A stretch of DNA of 64,000 nt from Hirudinaria manillensis (lineage: Eukaryota; Annelida; Clitellata; Hirudinida; Hirudinidae): positions 3,724,001 through 3,788,000 of the forward strand of contig CM067527.1 of the NCBI GenBank assembly GCA_034509925.1. Reading direction: 5' to 3'. Of this stretch, positions 27,406 through 39,700 are shown in pieces. Each line of letters opens with the position of its first letter. The stretch's first letter is position 1. A program made the translations under genes and the position numbers. The notes under the pieces are model-generated. The model had not been told where the DNA came from, did not search any database, and worked only from the letters and a program-made list of their open reading frames with translations.

Positions 27406-29894
27406 CTAATCTGTGACAAAGCTGTTGGGGAATATCCCACATCTGTCTGTAATTCTTCCCTCTAGCCAATCGCTGTTGATTACCCCAGTTACTTCTATAA
27501 TTTCTCCGGTCACAAAATCCAAATCACCAGCTTGACCTCCAAGAAAGTCATGCAATGCAATCACTTTTTTAAGAGGCCTTTTGATTGGTTCAGCTGCTGC
27601 CATTCCGGAATCTGAAATAGTGTCTTGTGTAATTAATTGGACTGAAATATGCATAATTTAGTTGATATTACATGATAAAATTTGCTTAATCTTGTGAAAG
27701 TAGTAAACTAAGACAAAGGTCTGTCTGAACTTTTTTTAATTTTTTGCAATTCTGAATGCAGGATGGAATAAATTGGTGGTGATACAAACTTGTTGTGGCA
27801 TCTTGGGAGTCATGTATCTCTTCCACAAAAGATGCTGGAAAAATTCCTATCCTATCCTTAAGCTGACCCTCAAACCATTCATCATTGATTTTTTTAGTCA
27901 TGACTATTAGGTCTCCCTTTTTTAAACTCAGTTCTCCATTTTCTTGCAAGCCTTCAAAGTCATACCTGATATGTGAAAACTCATCATTAACATTTATAAT
28001 GTCAATATTTGTGTTTTATCATGTTAGGGTTAAGAAGTCATTTCAAAATCCTGAGTAATAAAATATTTTGGCGGTTGTGTGATGTGGCAGTATCATTCAA
28101 AAAAAAATCTTCCAAAATTACCTGGCTATATATCTTGGTATTGCACCACTCGTCAGATTGTTGGGCGCTTTAACATCTAGGGGTTCACTTGGGAGAGGCT
28201 CAATAATCTGGACAAAATTTGATGGAAACATCCCTTGCTCATCACTGAGGAACTTGTGGCCTTTGAACCATTTCCCATCCACATCAGCATCCAACATTAT
28301 TATTTCTCCTGCCTAATTTGTAAATAACTGATATTTTGTCTAGTTAGGGAATATATAATAAAGAAATTCTCTACTTTGAAGTTGAGATCTTCAGTATGTT
28401 GTGATTCATAGTCATAGATGGCCATCACTCTAGGTCCTAAAACAAGACACGTTTTAACATCCTTTTAAAATGATGAGATAAAGATTGATTTTGGAATGTT
28501 ACAAATAAGTAAAATCAATTTATCTTGAAGTGCAACAACCTTGTGGTTCAGGGTCAGTGGATATTAAATTCTTGAGATTATTTATTTTAGGACCAACTGT
28601 TGGCCTGGAAGGTCGATCTGCTGTTAATATATCAAAAAATGGATCAACCAAATCACCTGATGAAGGCATCACCTTGATGCACTTACATCTTATCTCAGGA
28701 GGTGTTTGAAACATATTTGTTTTTCTAGCAGATATTTCATCCAATCCATTCGTTGGTGTATTGTTGAAGAAAATGTTGCTTGGGTCATTAAAGTCATTCG
28801 TCCTAAGATCTTGAATAGGTGCAACAATCCCAAAATCCAGTCCGGCAAGGAGGTCTACATTTTTGCTATTGCCAAGAGGAATAAAGTCAGCCTGTCTTCC
28901 ACCTTTTGTTCCAGCATGCATCGTGTTTGATTGCTCACTGTTAATAGTTGATTTAATATCAAAATTTATGCTTAGACTCTTTTCGCTTGGGAAATGTTCA
29001 CCGGTCAAAATCATGGATTTGCTGAGAGGCTTTGGTTTGATGATTGTAGGCTTTTGTGGTAAAGAAGATTTTGTACTTGACTGGAGAGAATCGCCAGTAT
29101 CTGTAATCTTGGGCAGGTTCTTCACATCACTTCCAGTATTTCTTAAACTCACTTCGTTTTTTGCTGAATCCAGCATGAAGGATTTATTAATGAAAGTGGA
29201 TTTAGGTCTAATAATTGTTGCTTTGCCTTTTTGCTGCAAGTTTGAGGCAGAGGCAGAGACATCTTTGTTGCCAAGCCAGTTACCCCCAAAACGAGATCTG
29301 GCTTCAGAAAATGAGATGGAGTCAGACTCAACTCCTGGCATATGAAGCTCATCAGTGCTTCCACTTTGGTGAATTTTAACTAATCTTCCTTGCTTTGATA
29401 TGTCAGAGGCATTTATGTTCTCATATTGGTAACCATTCAATTTATCCTCTTTATCTGATGGGATGGAATTAATTATATTTGTGCTACTGGCATATAAAAC
29501 AGACTTCCTAGCGGCAGGAACTGGTGGTTTTATTAAGTTACTTTCCTTAACATTTGTAGCTTCAAATGAACAGTAGATCTATAACATTAAATATTAAAAT
29601 TGACAAGCATCCAACAATCACTTTCATTTTAGTAATAACTTCAAACCTTTTGTCTGTTATTAAATGTCGCGGCTACAAAAATAAATTAGATTTAGAAAAA
29701 TGCATTCATTTACAAATTTATAAGGTTTTACGGGTATTTGTTTTGGTTAGGCTTGGAGGTCGGATTGGCTTTGGGGGAGGTAAATTTAACGTTTTAGGCA
29801 TTTCTTTGACCGCACCATCGTTAGACCTGAAGTTGACGTCGGTCATCGGGCGTGCTTCTACGACTGTAATCACCGGTCTCCTTCTGGTAGCCAT
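27406..29894 (-). CDS. SH3D19: Three-SH3 adaptor protein, SH3D19 (EVE1)-like
   Basis: It is probably a cytoplasmic scaffold binding proline-rich partners such as ADAM tails or endocytic proteins, as known for SH3D19. Seven exons (29732-29894, 29647-29672, 28540-29578, 28375-28436, 28122-28312, 27790-27965, 27406-27611) join to 620 aa. The first about 410 residues are low-complexity, with PPPKPIRPPS, KPPVPAARKS and repeated IIKPK/IIRPK motifs. Three C-terminal SH3 domains follow at about 413-468, 486-542 and 562-620. Each has the ALYDY-type strand (AIYDYES, ARYDFEG, ALHDFLG), the peptide-groove Trp (GKWFKG, DEWFEG, SDWLEG) and the FPxxFV motif. Human SH3D19 has five SH3 domains, so this is a shorter form or a different multi-SH3 family member. 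The SH3 assignment is certain; the orthologue name is tentative. Confidence 0.8.
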
Positions 29895-30403
29895 AATGCA
29901 ACATATAACTAATCGATTATAATTTCTGGTTTTTGTCTAATAAATAAACATAATGTTGCAACATTATCAAGAACGCTCCTCTCAAATGATTTGGGTTTTA
30001 CAAAACAGAACCATGTTTACGATAGCCACCTATTATCAGGTATAGTGAAGGTGAAGTGCTAAACCGCAAATGGTTATTAATTTCAAAATGTGATTATTTG
30101 TCAATTAAAAATAAGATTGAAGTTCATTTACTAACAAAATAATTTCATATATAGATATATCTGAATGTTGTGCTTTCTAGATGCATATTTAATAAACATT
30201 TTTATTACGGTGTAATTCGCACATTGTTTAAATTGTTTCAGCTAACAATAAAGGGATTTTGTGAAAGAAATTAAAAAATGTCAAATGCAATAAGCAGCTA
30301 ATGGCCATACAAATAAGAACAATTTGGAACATAATTACGTTTATTTAAATCCAATGTTTGAAGTGTCCACCGAATTGTTTGTTTAAATAAATGGTGTAAG
30401 TGG
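29895..30403. other. Intergenic sequence, no feature seen
   Basis: AT-rich spacer between the start of the SH3 adaptor and the LINE relic. It probably holds the adaptor promoter and 5'UTR. Confidence 0.4.
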
Positions 30404-31525
30404 TTAGAATTGTTTGTTGTCTTCGGTGGAGTACTCGGCCGATTCAAACGGCTGTTTCCTCTTCTTCTTCCTGGTCCATGTCCTCTGCCTGGGGTTCTTC
30501 GTCTTCTTCATGTGGTCCTGAGTCTTCTCCCTGGTCCTGTCCATGGCCCTGGTCTTCTTCTCCCTGGACGATGGCTGCGGTCGCAGCTTTCTCTGGATGA
30601 CACCTGTGAAGTGCGCCGTGTAAATGTCTCGGGACCATGTATTTGGCCATCGTTCTTGCATAGTTCTGTTTTATGCCAAGTATCTTGGTCACGGCCGTAT
30701 TATGCAGGGGGAACGATCCGAGAGAGCCAAGTACAAAGGCCTCGTTGACTACCTTGTATCCCTTGACCATCAACTCCACCTCCAGTTCCTTGTACTTGGC
30801 AATCTTCCCTACTCTAACTTTGTCCATGACGTCGGCACCATCGTCGAACGTCACCGTCACCTCAGCCATGATGATCGTCTTTTTCTCTTCATCGATGATG
30901 ACGAGGTCCGGACGAACTTGCAGCACGGATTGCGGGACAACTTGGTTGAGACGGGCCTTCGCCCTGGATGCTTCGGGAAGGACCAAGCGCTGGAGGATTC
31001 GGTCGTGGCGCTCCGTGACCAGGTACATCCTCGGCTTACAGTGGTTGATGACGTGCGATAGCGTTTCGTCAGGGTAGGCAGCATAGGCGGCAGTTCCTGG
31101 CCCCGTCTTTCCACTTCTGCACGCCGTTGAGGGGGAGAAGGTTCAAGCGGGCTCTGAAGATGAATCTCCAGTCCGTGAACCTGGTGAAGTCTCCTTTCCT
31201 CACGAAGTGGCTCGAGTACGTTGACTGGACTGTCGATGCGTACACCTTCCCCTGGTCTTTCTTGGGGCGGGCAGGTTCTTTTGGAATTTTCTCCTGAAGG
31301 AGTTCTTCAGTCTGCTCTCCGTGGAGTCCATGGGGCTGCCTTCCATCTTGAGGTATGGAATGCTGCTCTCATTCTTCTCTGCAAGTCATTGGAAGTTGAT
31401 GCTTTTGCGGAGTAATCCTGCGGCATTTTTCGAAATAAATAATGTAAGTTGCCGATGGCTTCACTAAATAGCTTCGCGGGCCGTCTATCAGCGACCCCTT
31501 CTCTAGAGTTTAGGTTCGATTTCAT
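30404..31525 (-). mobile_element. 5'-truncated, frameshifted R2/R4-type non-LTR retrotransposon relic
   Basis: The minus strand encodes the C-terminal end of a LINE with a restriction-like endonuclease. After an RT-distal segment (RFIFRARLNLLPLNG) come a Cys pair in NCRLC and the His/Cys part SHVINHC of the CCHC motif. The endonuclease core follows with RPDLVII and EVTVTFDDGADVMDKVR, then FVLGSLGSF. The tail SRDIYTAHFTGV has the usual end-of-protein pattern. These parts lie in different frames, with breaks near 31083 (inside the CCHC motif) and near 30645 (before the tail), so the copy is dead. The RT catalytic domain is missing. The local base composition is more GC-rich than the flanks. The basic Lys/Arg-rich end after the second break looks native; the acidic reading in the other frame does not. 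Confidence 0.8.
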
Positions 31526-33734
31526 TTGTTTGCTCCAAAATCTAGACGAGGTAATTATTCGGAAATCTTGTGTTTGGGTTGGATCAATTACAGACTATGG
31601 GAAATATGGCTCCCGCCATACATACATGACTAAATTTGTTGTGCGGAGAGCCTCCAAATTTAATATTTAAAAACATTTTCTCCTGACCTTCCCTTCTCTT
31701 TAGATTTTTCTTCTTATTCCAAGTTTTGTTATTGACCTTCCCCGCCAAAGTGTTCTATAACTGCCATCGTTTAATGCAGTCGAATTGAAAGAATGCGCGA
31801 AAGCAGTATTTTCCGGTTCCGGCAATTTTTTTCCAATTTCAAATTAGTTTAAAAATATTTCATCTTTTACCTGTTTATAATAATGTGCAATAATCTGTAA
31901 TAATTTTGGTCCAAAGTTTGCAATGTATGATAGAAGCAACTATCTTAATACATTTTTATCATTAATTTAATTTATTTGTCTTGCGATAATTGCAAAGCGC
32001 TCTTTAAAGCCCCCTTCCCTAGATCTACCACTGTTCGTGTCATTAAATATAACCAATTAAAAGATGAATTCCCCCATCCACAGATGAAACAGGATCTCGG
32101 GTTCAAAAATCCTGATCCTGTTCCAACTCTGCCCTTACCTCTTTTTCTAGAAAAAAATCAGAACAATTTGATCAGATCGGGGTGCTACGATTGATTTGGT
32201 TGATGAGGAGAGCTTTCTAGGTAATGTAGTTGATTTTATTGAAATTTTAGACATTTAAAGACGATCTCTTTCTCACTTTGCCTTTAAGCGGAACTTATGC
32301 TGTATCCCTGAATATTTCTTCATTTAGTTAAATATAAAGGATATTTATTTTGTCTTGGTAATTATATTACATAACTTGCTTTGTGAACAACGCTTTTTAT
32401 TTTTGACTCCAATTTATTAAAATGTTGGTTTCATTATTTTTTTTTCCAATGTATATTTATTCATACGCGATTCAGTTTGTGGTAAAATTTCATTTAAATC
32501 AAAATTTCATTTGTATCAAATGTTTCGGGGATAAGTGATTTTTTTAACGCATTAAAGTGGAATATCTGTCTAAAATGACAAAAAGAATCCGCTGCACCGA
32601 GGTGGAAGCACTAGTCATAAATAGTTTAAGCCAGGATGAGATATCATTTCTTCTCAGTGGCTTTCTTCTTTAATTTATGTATATCTTTAGGATTTAAGAA
32701 ATTATTTGACGCTAAAAGGGCTGTCAGTAGTGGTATTATGACCACTAAATAGGTAAAGCCAAACATATTATTTGTTATGTTAGAGATTATTAATGTTAGT
32801 TATCTCTTTCAAAGCTTACTAAGTTTTCCGAAAATTATTTCTGATAATATTTTTGTAAAGCACCTAAAATATTTAGAAGTTAGAGGGGCAAGCTCAACCG
32901 CTTGTGGTAGCGACGGTTTGCAGGTGAGAAGATAGGGTTAAGTGGCTGCCTTCAGTAGTATAAAAGATTATTTAAAATGTATCTTTTGCTAGAATTAAAA
33001 GAATTTTTTGAATTAGACCTTATTTGAATATAAAATGCACTTATTTTTAGTTATGGTAAGTTTACATTAATGAATGTAATCAAACTGTGATAATCTGTCA
33101 CTCATCCAACTTTAGTGATCAAGAATTAACCGAAAAGTTTAAAGGTCGCACGGTAAAGAGTTATGATGTAAGATTTTCTTATTTAAAAAATGTCTAAAAA
33201 CAATTGCAAAGAGATGAAAAATAATAATTAATCAATTTCCGCTCGTCTCGCTCGATTGATTGTATGCTGAGCCGCCATCTTGACTCTATGAAATAAACGC
33301 AATATTTTTTATTCCAATGATTTCTGTGTAGAATTTCAAAAGCTGAAGTGTGTACGAAGTAGCAAGATGTTTAATGTTGCGTTTGTTGATTGTAAATTCG
33401 TCTATTTGGTTTAGCGAACTGCTTATAATATACGGATTTTCGCTTTTACGCTCTCCGGATAGTTGGATCTAACCATCCGTCGGCATAAGGTAGAAAAGTT
33501 TGCCATGCGGGAATTTTTGTATGGATGCTCATGTTGGTCTTTTTATTTCGTGCCATGGATGTAATATGAGGTCGGATGAATAGCATTATTTTAACTTTAG
33601 CATAGATTAACGAGGACGGATTTGTAGTTTGGCTCGCCCAACAAATAATACTTAATGTTAACTTTGCGTCAGGTAGCATGGATTAAAGATCCAGGTGATT
33701 CAGAAAATAATTGAGATAACCATTTTGGGTTCAA
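31526..33734. other. Intergenic region upstream of CBP/p300
   Basis: About 2.2 kb of mostly AT-rich sequence. It must include the CBP promoter and 5'UTR. Short ORFs occur, but none resembles a known protein. Confidence 0.4.
33271..33282 (+). promoter_or_regulatory. YY1-type motif upstream of CBP
   Basis: GCCGCCATCTTG is an exact match to the extended YY1 core in reverse orientation. It lies 453 nt before the CBP start codon, a usual place for this site near housekeeping promoters. One motif only; occupancy is unknown. Confidence 0.4.
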
Positions 33735-36700
33735 ATGGAAGGACCGCCTGCAAAGAAATCGAAGCTTTCACCAACTGGAGATGCACAAGGTTTCAAAGTT
33801 TTGTTAATTTAGCCAGAACTGATTACTTGATTACTTTCTCAAACATGAATGCATTTCATTATTATGCAGACTTATGGACAATTGTGTCAGATGTTGAAAG
33901 CAAGTTGCCAGAAGAGTTAGGAAATATAAAGGCATCTTATGATGTACCATCTACAGATGAGAATGGGGATGCAGGTAGAGGACATGATGTTGGAATTGAT
34001 TCAATTTCATCGAGTCACATGGGTGGAGATATGGTAATGACAATCAACTCCCAATTGCAAGAAGATCCATTTTCAAATGTTTTTCCTGCGTCTCAAAATG
34101 CAAATCAGGTTCCATCTGATGGCATGTCATCTGCTTCATCTAATCTCACGGCTGCTCAACAGCAGCAGCATCTGATGAGGCAGCCTTTGCAACAACAACA
34201 AATCCTCGCTGCACAACAACAGCGGCAGTTGTTAAATTCTTCACAACCTCAACTCGTCACAATCCTTCCTCCTTCATCTGTTTCCCTTGCCAGTCAGTTG
34301 CAGAGGTTCCAGATTCACATGTCTTCTAACAACAACCAGCCTGGTGGCAGAATGCTTCAACTTCCTCTCGTCATAAACAATAACAACACCTTGTTGAATG
34401 CTAACACCTTAATCACTAATAACACTAGCGACATGAACAATTTTGCGACAGTATGCGGAGTGAATCAGCAAGTAAACGTTCAGCCCGTCGGTCAAAACCG
34501 GCAGAACGTGATGACCATCATGGTTCCCGGAAGGTCTGGCACTCAGGTATCTCTTTCCCAACAAATCATGTTGAATGGGAACATAATGACGGCAAATCAA
34601 GGTTCTTGGTCGAACGGCAACGCTCCCAACGGGAACAACGTCCAGCATCAGATAGTGGGATCGACTCCTTCTCTCGTCGTCATGGATAACAATAACAGCC
34701 AGACGAGACTAGTGACCGTACCTCCGAGATTATCTGGTCAAGTACAAAAACTTGTACTGATCAGCTCAGTGGGAAATGCTGCCTCAAACAACAATAACAT
34801 GAGTGTCTCCAACTCGAGCAACTTTCTGCATAATCAGACGAACGTGATCGGGCATGCTCTGGTCGACGGTTCCGGCGTAGGCTCCGTGTCGCGAGTAAAA
34901 AATTTCACGTTTTCTGCCGCTCAGCAGCAGAGTCAACTTCAACAGCCCCAGCAGACGATACAACAACAAAATCAACAGCAACAACCTATTCTCAACATCA
35001 ATAATATTGCTTCGGTTTGTTTGTTAATTTTCATTAGTTCCTCTAAGCTGGGTTTTCACCTGCCCGATATGTTATAATTTAAGAATTGATGTTATTTATT
35101 TAAAAAATTATTTTCTCTGTTATTAGAATAAGCCATGTTCAGAAACGTTAAAATGAGCTGGTTAAAAAATTTAAATTTGTACCAAACCATTTGAAACTTG
35201 TCAGTTCTGTTATGGGACATTTATGTTGCAATCACAGAAGGAGGTAATCAGTGGGGTCTGCCATGTGACTTATGTCTCTTGCATGAGTCTATAAGGGAGC
35301 TGGTTTTTTTTAATATAGGGCCTATATTAAAATTTGATCCATTATGAACCAAATGTGCTTTGAAAGTCTTTGGTAAGCTTTGTTAATGCCAATATCAACA
35401 CTGAACCTTGTAATAAGCTTTGGTATTATGTCAGATACTATTTCCATTTTAAATAAATTGTATTTTATTTTTGTAAATTGTTTTTTTGTTCAACGTTTTA
35501 CATTTTAAAAATGTTGGCTCCATTATCTGAACGGTTATCTGAATTTGTATTGCACAGAAAGAAAAAAGTCAGAATCTTCTTTGCCTTTTAGTTTTCTCTT
35601 TGTGAGGACCAGATTATTTTACTTCATAATATACTTTAATAAATGGAACATCCACTGTGTTGCAAGCTATTTCTCAAACAACCAAATTGATTAAAGTATT
35701 AGGATATACGGTGAATTTATATAAGAAATAGCTTTGAAAATATCTGATTAGCATTGAACAAATATTTTATAATACACTTTTGGTATGGTCTTACCTTGAT
35801 AGACTTATCTTAATCTCAGAATCCTTAAAGCTCAACTTTACTTTCCTTTCTATCCTTATCTTGTAATGTATTTTTACATCTTTAGAAGATTCTTTATTAT
35901 GTTAATATGTTAAAATACTTTTATGTGCACTGAATGATGTTTGTCACATTTAAGATTTCTGGGAATTATATATAAATAATATAAAAAAGTAAGGCAGAAC
36001 AAAACATAAAGATTGAATCAACTCCTAGCCATCCCTCTCAGCATCATCAATAGTGTATCTATATATATTCTATGTGCTCCAAAGACGATTTCCTTACCAC
36101 AAGCTTACCAGTGTTTAAGTTCCACCTTGGTTACAAGATGTTTTTGTAGCTGACCTTTGTTGTTTTTTTCTTTAAGTGTTCCTATACACCATTTGTCAGT
36201 TTTAATAATGTTAATAATGGCATAAACATGACAGCAGTATGTTATTTTCTGGATTAAGCTTGTGATGATTTTTCTGCTAAACAATTTAGTGTTTGTCTAC
36301 TTTCATTGACAGATAAGTATCAATAAACAATTAAATTTACTTTTAACATATAATTAATTGCTGTAAGTTGCATAATGTGGCAAATTAAATAATATAATGC
36401 CTTTTCTTAACTCATAAGAAAATAAAGTAAATAGTGTGAAGCTAGGAACAAAAAACCAAAATGCTCTTGTAAATGTTTTGGGGATTCAGAAGTGCACTTC
36501 AAATCATTCAGTCATCGTTGCTTTGGCCTACTAATGAAGAACAGTCATTGAATTATTGATCAAATTTACATTTATGTAATAGAAAAAAAAGATATCTTTG
36601 TCCTATATTTATTTTCTATTTCTATATTTTAACTTATACTTAATGCAGTCGGGATTTATCAAAGTTAAGAATGATGTTAAACGTGCCTTAATTTTACATC

Positions 36701-39700
36701 TGTCCAATGAGCTTATTTTCTGATTTTGTAGTTACCAAACCATTTGTTGAACTATCAGGATCAACAGCAGCAACACGCTTTCTTGCAAACGTCGATCGGC
36801 GGTCAGACGTCGTTCCCTTCGACGTCGAGTCTGAACGTCGCGAACGCCGCCCAAGCGATCCTCCCCTCGACGACGCATCAGGGACAGCCTCAGAGTTCTT
36901 CCGCCTCCGTTCCCGGTTCCGCTCGCACGTCTAGCATCACCGATCCCAGCAAACAGAACCTCATAAGACAGCAACTCGTTCTCTTACTACACGCCCACAA
37001 GTGCCAGAAAAGGGATTTATCTCAGAACAGTGCCCAAGGGACCTCTGCTTGTAAAATGCCTCATTGCGAGACCATGAAAAAGGTCCTGAAGCACATGGCA
37101 GAATGTCACGACGGCAAAACCTGCAAGAGTGAGTAGATCAATCTGCCATCATTCGATTGCTCTGACGAAATAAATGCTAATCTTATAATAAATCTTTTAA
37201 CTGATGTTTAATCGATGCAAAATATTTGCTCGTCCAGCCCCTCATTGTGCATCCTCGAGGCAAATCATCACCCATTACAAAAACTGCCCCAGGAGTGGAT
37301 GTTCGGTGTGCTTGCCATTAAAAAACAACATCTCTTCTCCGATGTCTGTACCTCCTAATCTGAACGCGGGCAACGTGACTGCAGCTTCTGCAGGTGCCTC
37401 TGCTCTGTCCACTGCAGTCAACGTTTCTCAAGTTCAGCAACCTCAACCTCAACAGCTGATACAACATCAACAGCAAACGCAACAACAGCAACATCAAGGT
37501 CTAGTCAAAGCCTACATGGCTCTTGGGTTAACTCAGCAACAAATTTACCAACAAGTGGGTTGTTTTTGTTGCGTTAAGACGACTCTATGTTCACGGATTC
37601 CGCGTCCTTTCTCACGACAGACGATGACCCAGCACCAAGAGCAACAGTCCTGCAACGGCATAAACGTTCACGTCGGGTCGAACCTCCTGTCCGTCAACAG
37701 CAACGACTCCGCTGACTTCGGAGTCGTAAACGGTGCTAGCGGGGGAGTCGGACAGAACGCCGGCAGATCGGCGAGCCAACTCGGCGCCGGAATGTCCGAG
37801 ACGTGCGCCCCCGTAAAAGAGTGGCACAAGAGCATAACTCAGGATCTCAGGAATCATCTCGTCCACAAGCTGTTAGCTCGGTTCCTAAGTTTTCGAGCGT
37901 ACCGTTCGTCTTTCAAAATTAAAATCGGTCGTAACCTCTAAATCTTCGTCAGGGTGCAAGCCATTTTTCCGACCCCGGATCCCGACATCCTCAAGGATGC
38001 CCGAATAAAAAATTTGGTCCAATATTCGAGGAAGGTCGAGGGAGACATGTACGAGAAGGCAAATACTAGGGTAATTGCAACCGATCGGATTGTTTGTTAT
38101 CATTTCATAAGAAGAAATGCTTGACTTTTTCAGTCTAATACTAAAATGAATAGCCATGTTTGAAATGAGATCATCGAGACATAGTTTTTCATTTGTAAAT
38201 GTGGGCCATTTATACTGATTTGGTAAAGTAGTGCTTGAACTGTTCAAGTTGAACACAATTAAGGGTCAACAAGAATGATTAATTAATTAACCGTTTGGTC
38301 ACGTTAGTCCTTGTTAAACCGTCGTCGGTACGTTCGACGGTGCATCTCTGATTGTAATGTTATTTTTTCAGACTAATGGAATTATGGAAGACAACAATTT
38401 GGATGATTTCTTATTACAGGAGGAATATTATCATCTATTAGCTGCAAAAATATATCGCATACAGAAAGAATTAGAGGAAAAGAAAATGAAAAGGTCTCAG
38501 CAAGAGAGCCAGCAGTTGATGCAGCCTCAAATTCACAGTTCAGCCATAAGGTTTCCAATGGCCAATTCTAGGCAAGCAGTGCCAAGTACGTGATAGATGC
38601 GTCGTTGCGATCTTTGATTGAAATGCTTCTAAGCACGAAATTCTCGTTCGAGCAGACGGACCTTTGACTTCCGGGGTTCGACAGCAGAACTTGCAGCAGG
38701 GTCTGACTTTAAGCTCCACCCCCGTGCAGAACGCATTGGTTGGTTTCGGATAAAATTATGGAATATTCATGAATCCCTTGTTTGTTTTGATAAGCAAATG
38801 TACCTGTATTGTTTTGTGGATGTTATAATTGCTACTGTTGTTTTTTTTATAATTGAATGTAGCTATTATTCATTGGAATCCCAAGAAAACATTACCAAAT
38901 ATCATAATAATAACAACTCATATTTGTGTAAACATTTGCACCAAAAATTACAGGTGTCTGCCAACCAAGCTGCAGCATCTCCAAGCTTCTTGACAAGCTC
39001 TCCTCAGCAACAGCTTCAGGATCTGCTTATTAGACATGTAAGGATGTTGTTGTCACTATGAACTAACTTTCTGAATTAACTTTAACCAGGCATGAATTAA
39101 CTGAAATTAAATTAAAACACTTGTGAAGAATCTTCATTTTTCTGTAATATACATTGTATTTCTGTATTATATTTTCAATTTCTTTTTGAGTGCTTATAAT
39201 ATGCCTTACCTTTAATGAATTCTGTATTTCTATATTAATCTGCTGAAATTACTACAAGGTGTTGTCTTTGTCTGTTGTTAATTTCATTAACGATATCAAC
39301 TTCTCAGAGAATTGGTAACCTGGATCAGCCATCACCCCAGTCTCGAATGTTTCAAGTGTCTGCCTGGCCTGCAAACCATGCCACCACAACATCTGCTCCC
39401 GTACCCTCCATGTCTTCTTCCCCTGCTCAGCTAGGATCGGGTTTCTTGTCACCTTCGAGCAGTTTCATGTCTCCTGCTGGTAGTTCTGATATCAATAGCA
39501 TCTTTGCCAACGACAGCATCAAAAAGGATCCTGGGTACGACTAATGTTTAATGATTGGAAATGTATTTGCACAACCATAGTTAGGTATTTATGCCTTTAG
39601 ATGTTATTTGATTTAATAAATTAGTATTTGACATTGACGAACCTGTTGAATTAATTAAATATTGCAACCACTACGTCGATGTCCTTGCAGTCCTCAGACG

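Noticed and set aside
30444..30660. Acidic Glu/Asp-rich tail on the LINE endonuclease reading
   Set aside because: It results from reading past a frameshift; the other frame gives the expected SRDIYTAHFTGV end and a basic tail.
31976..32194. 72-codon plus-strand open frame in the CBP upstream region
   Set aside because: It is a single short frame with no recognised domain or splice context.
33446..33679. 77-codon minus-strand open frame just upstream of CBP
   Set aside because: No family resemblance; it overlaps the likely CBP promoter or 5'UTR.
33695..33869. An upstream ATG reading straight into CBP exon 2 without splicing
   Set aside because: The ATG at 33735 in another frame gives [13 protein letters not shown], which resembles the CBP/p300 N-terminus, and splices in phase to 33870.
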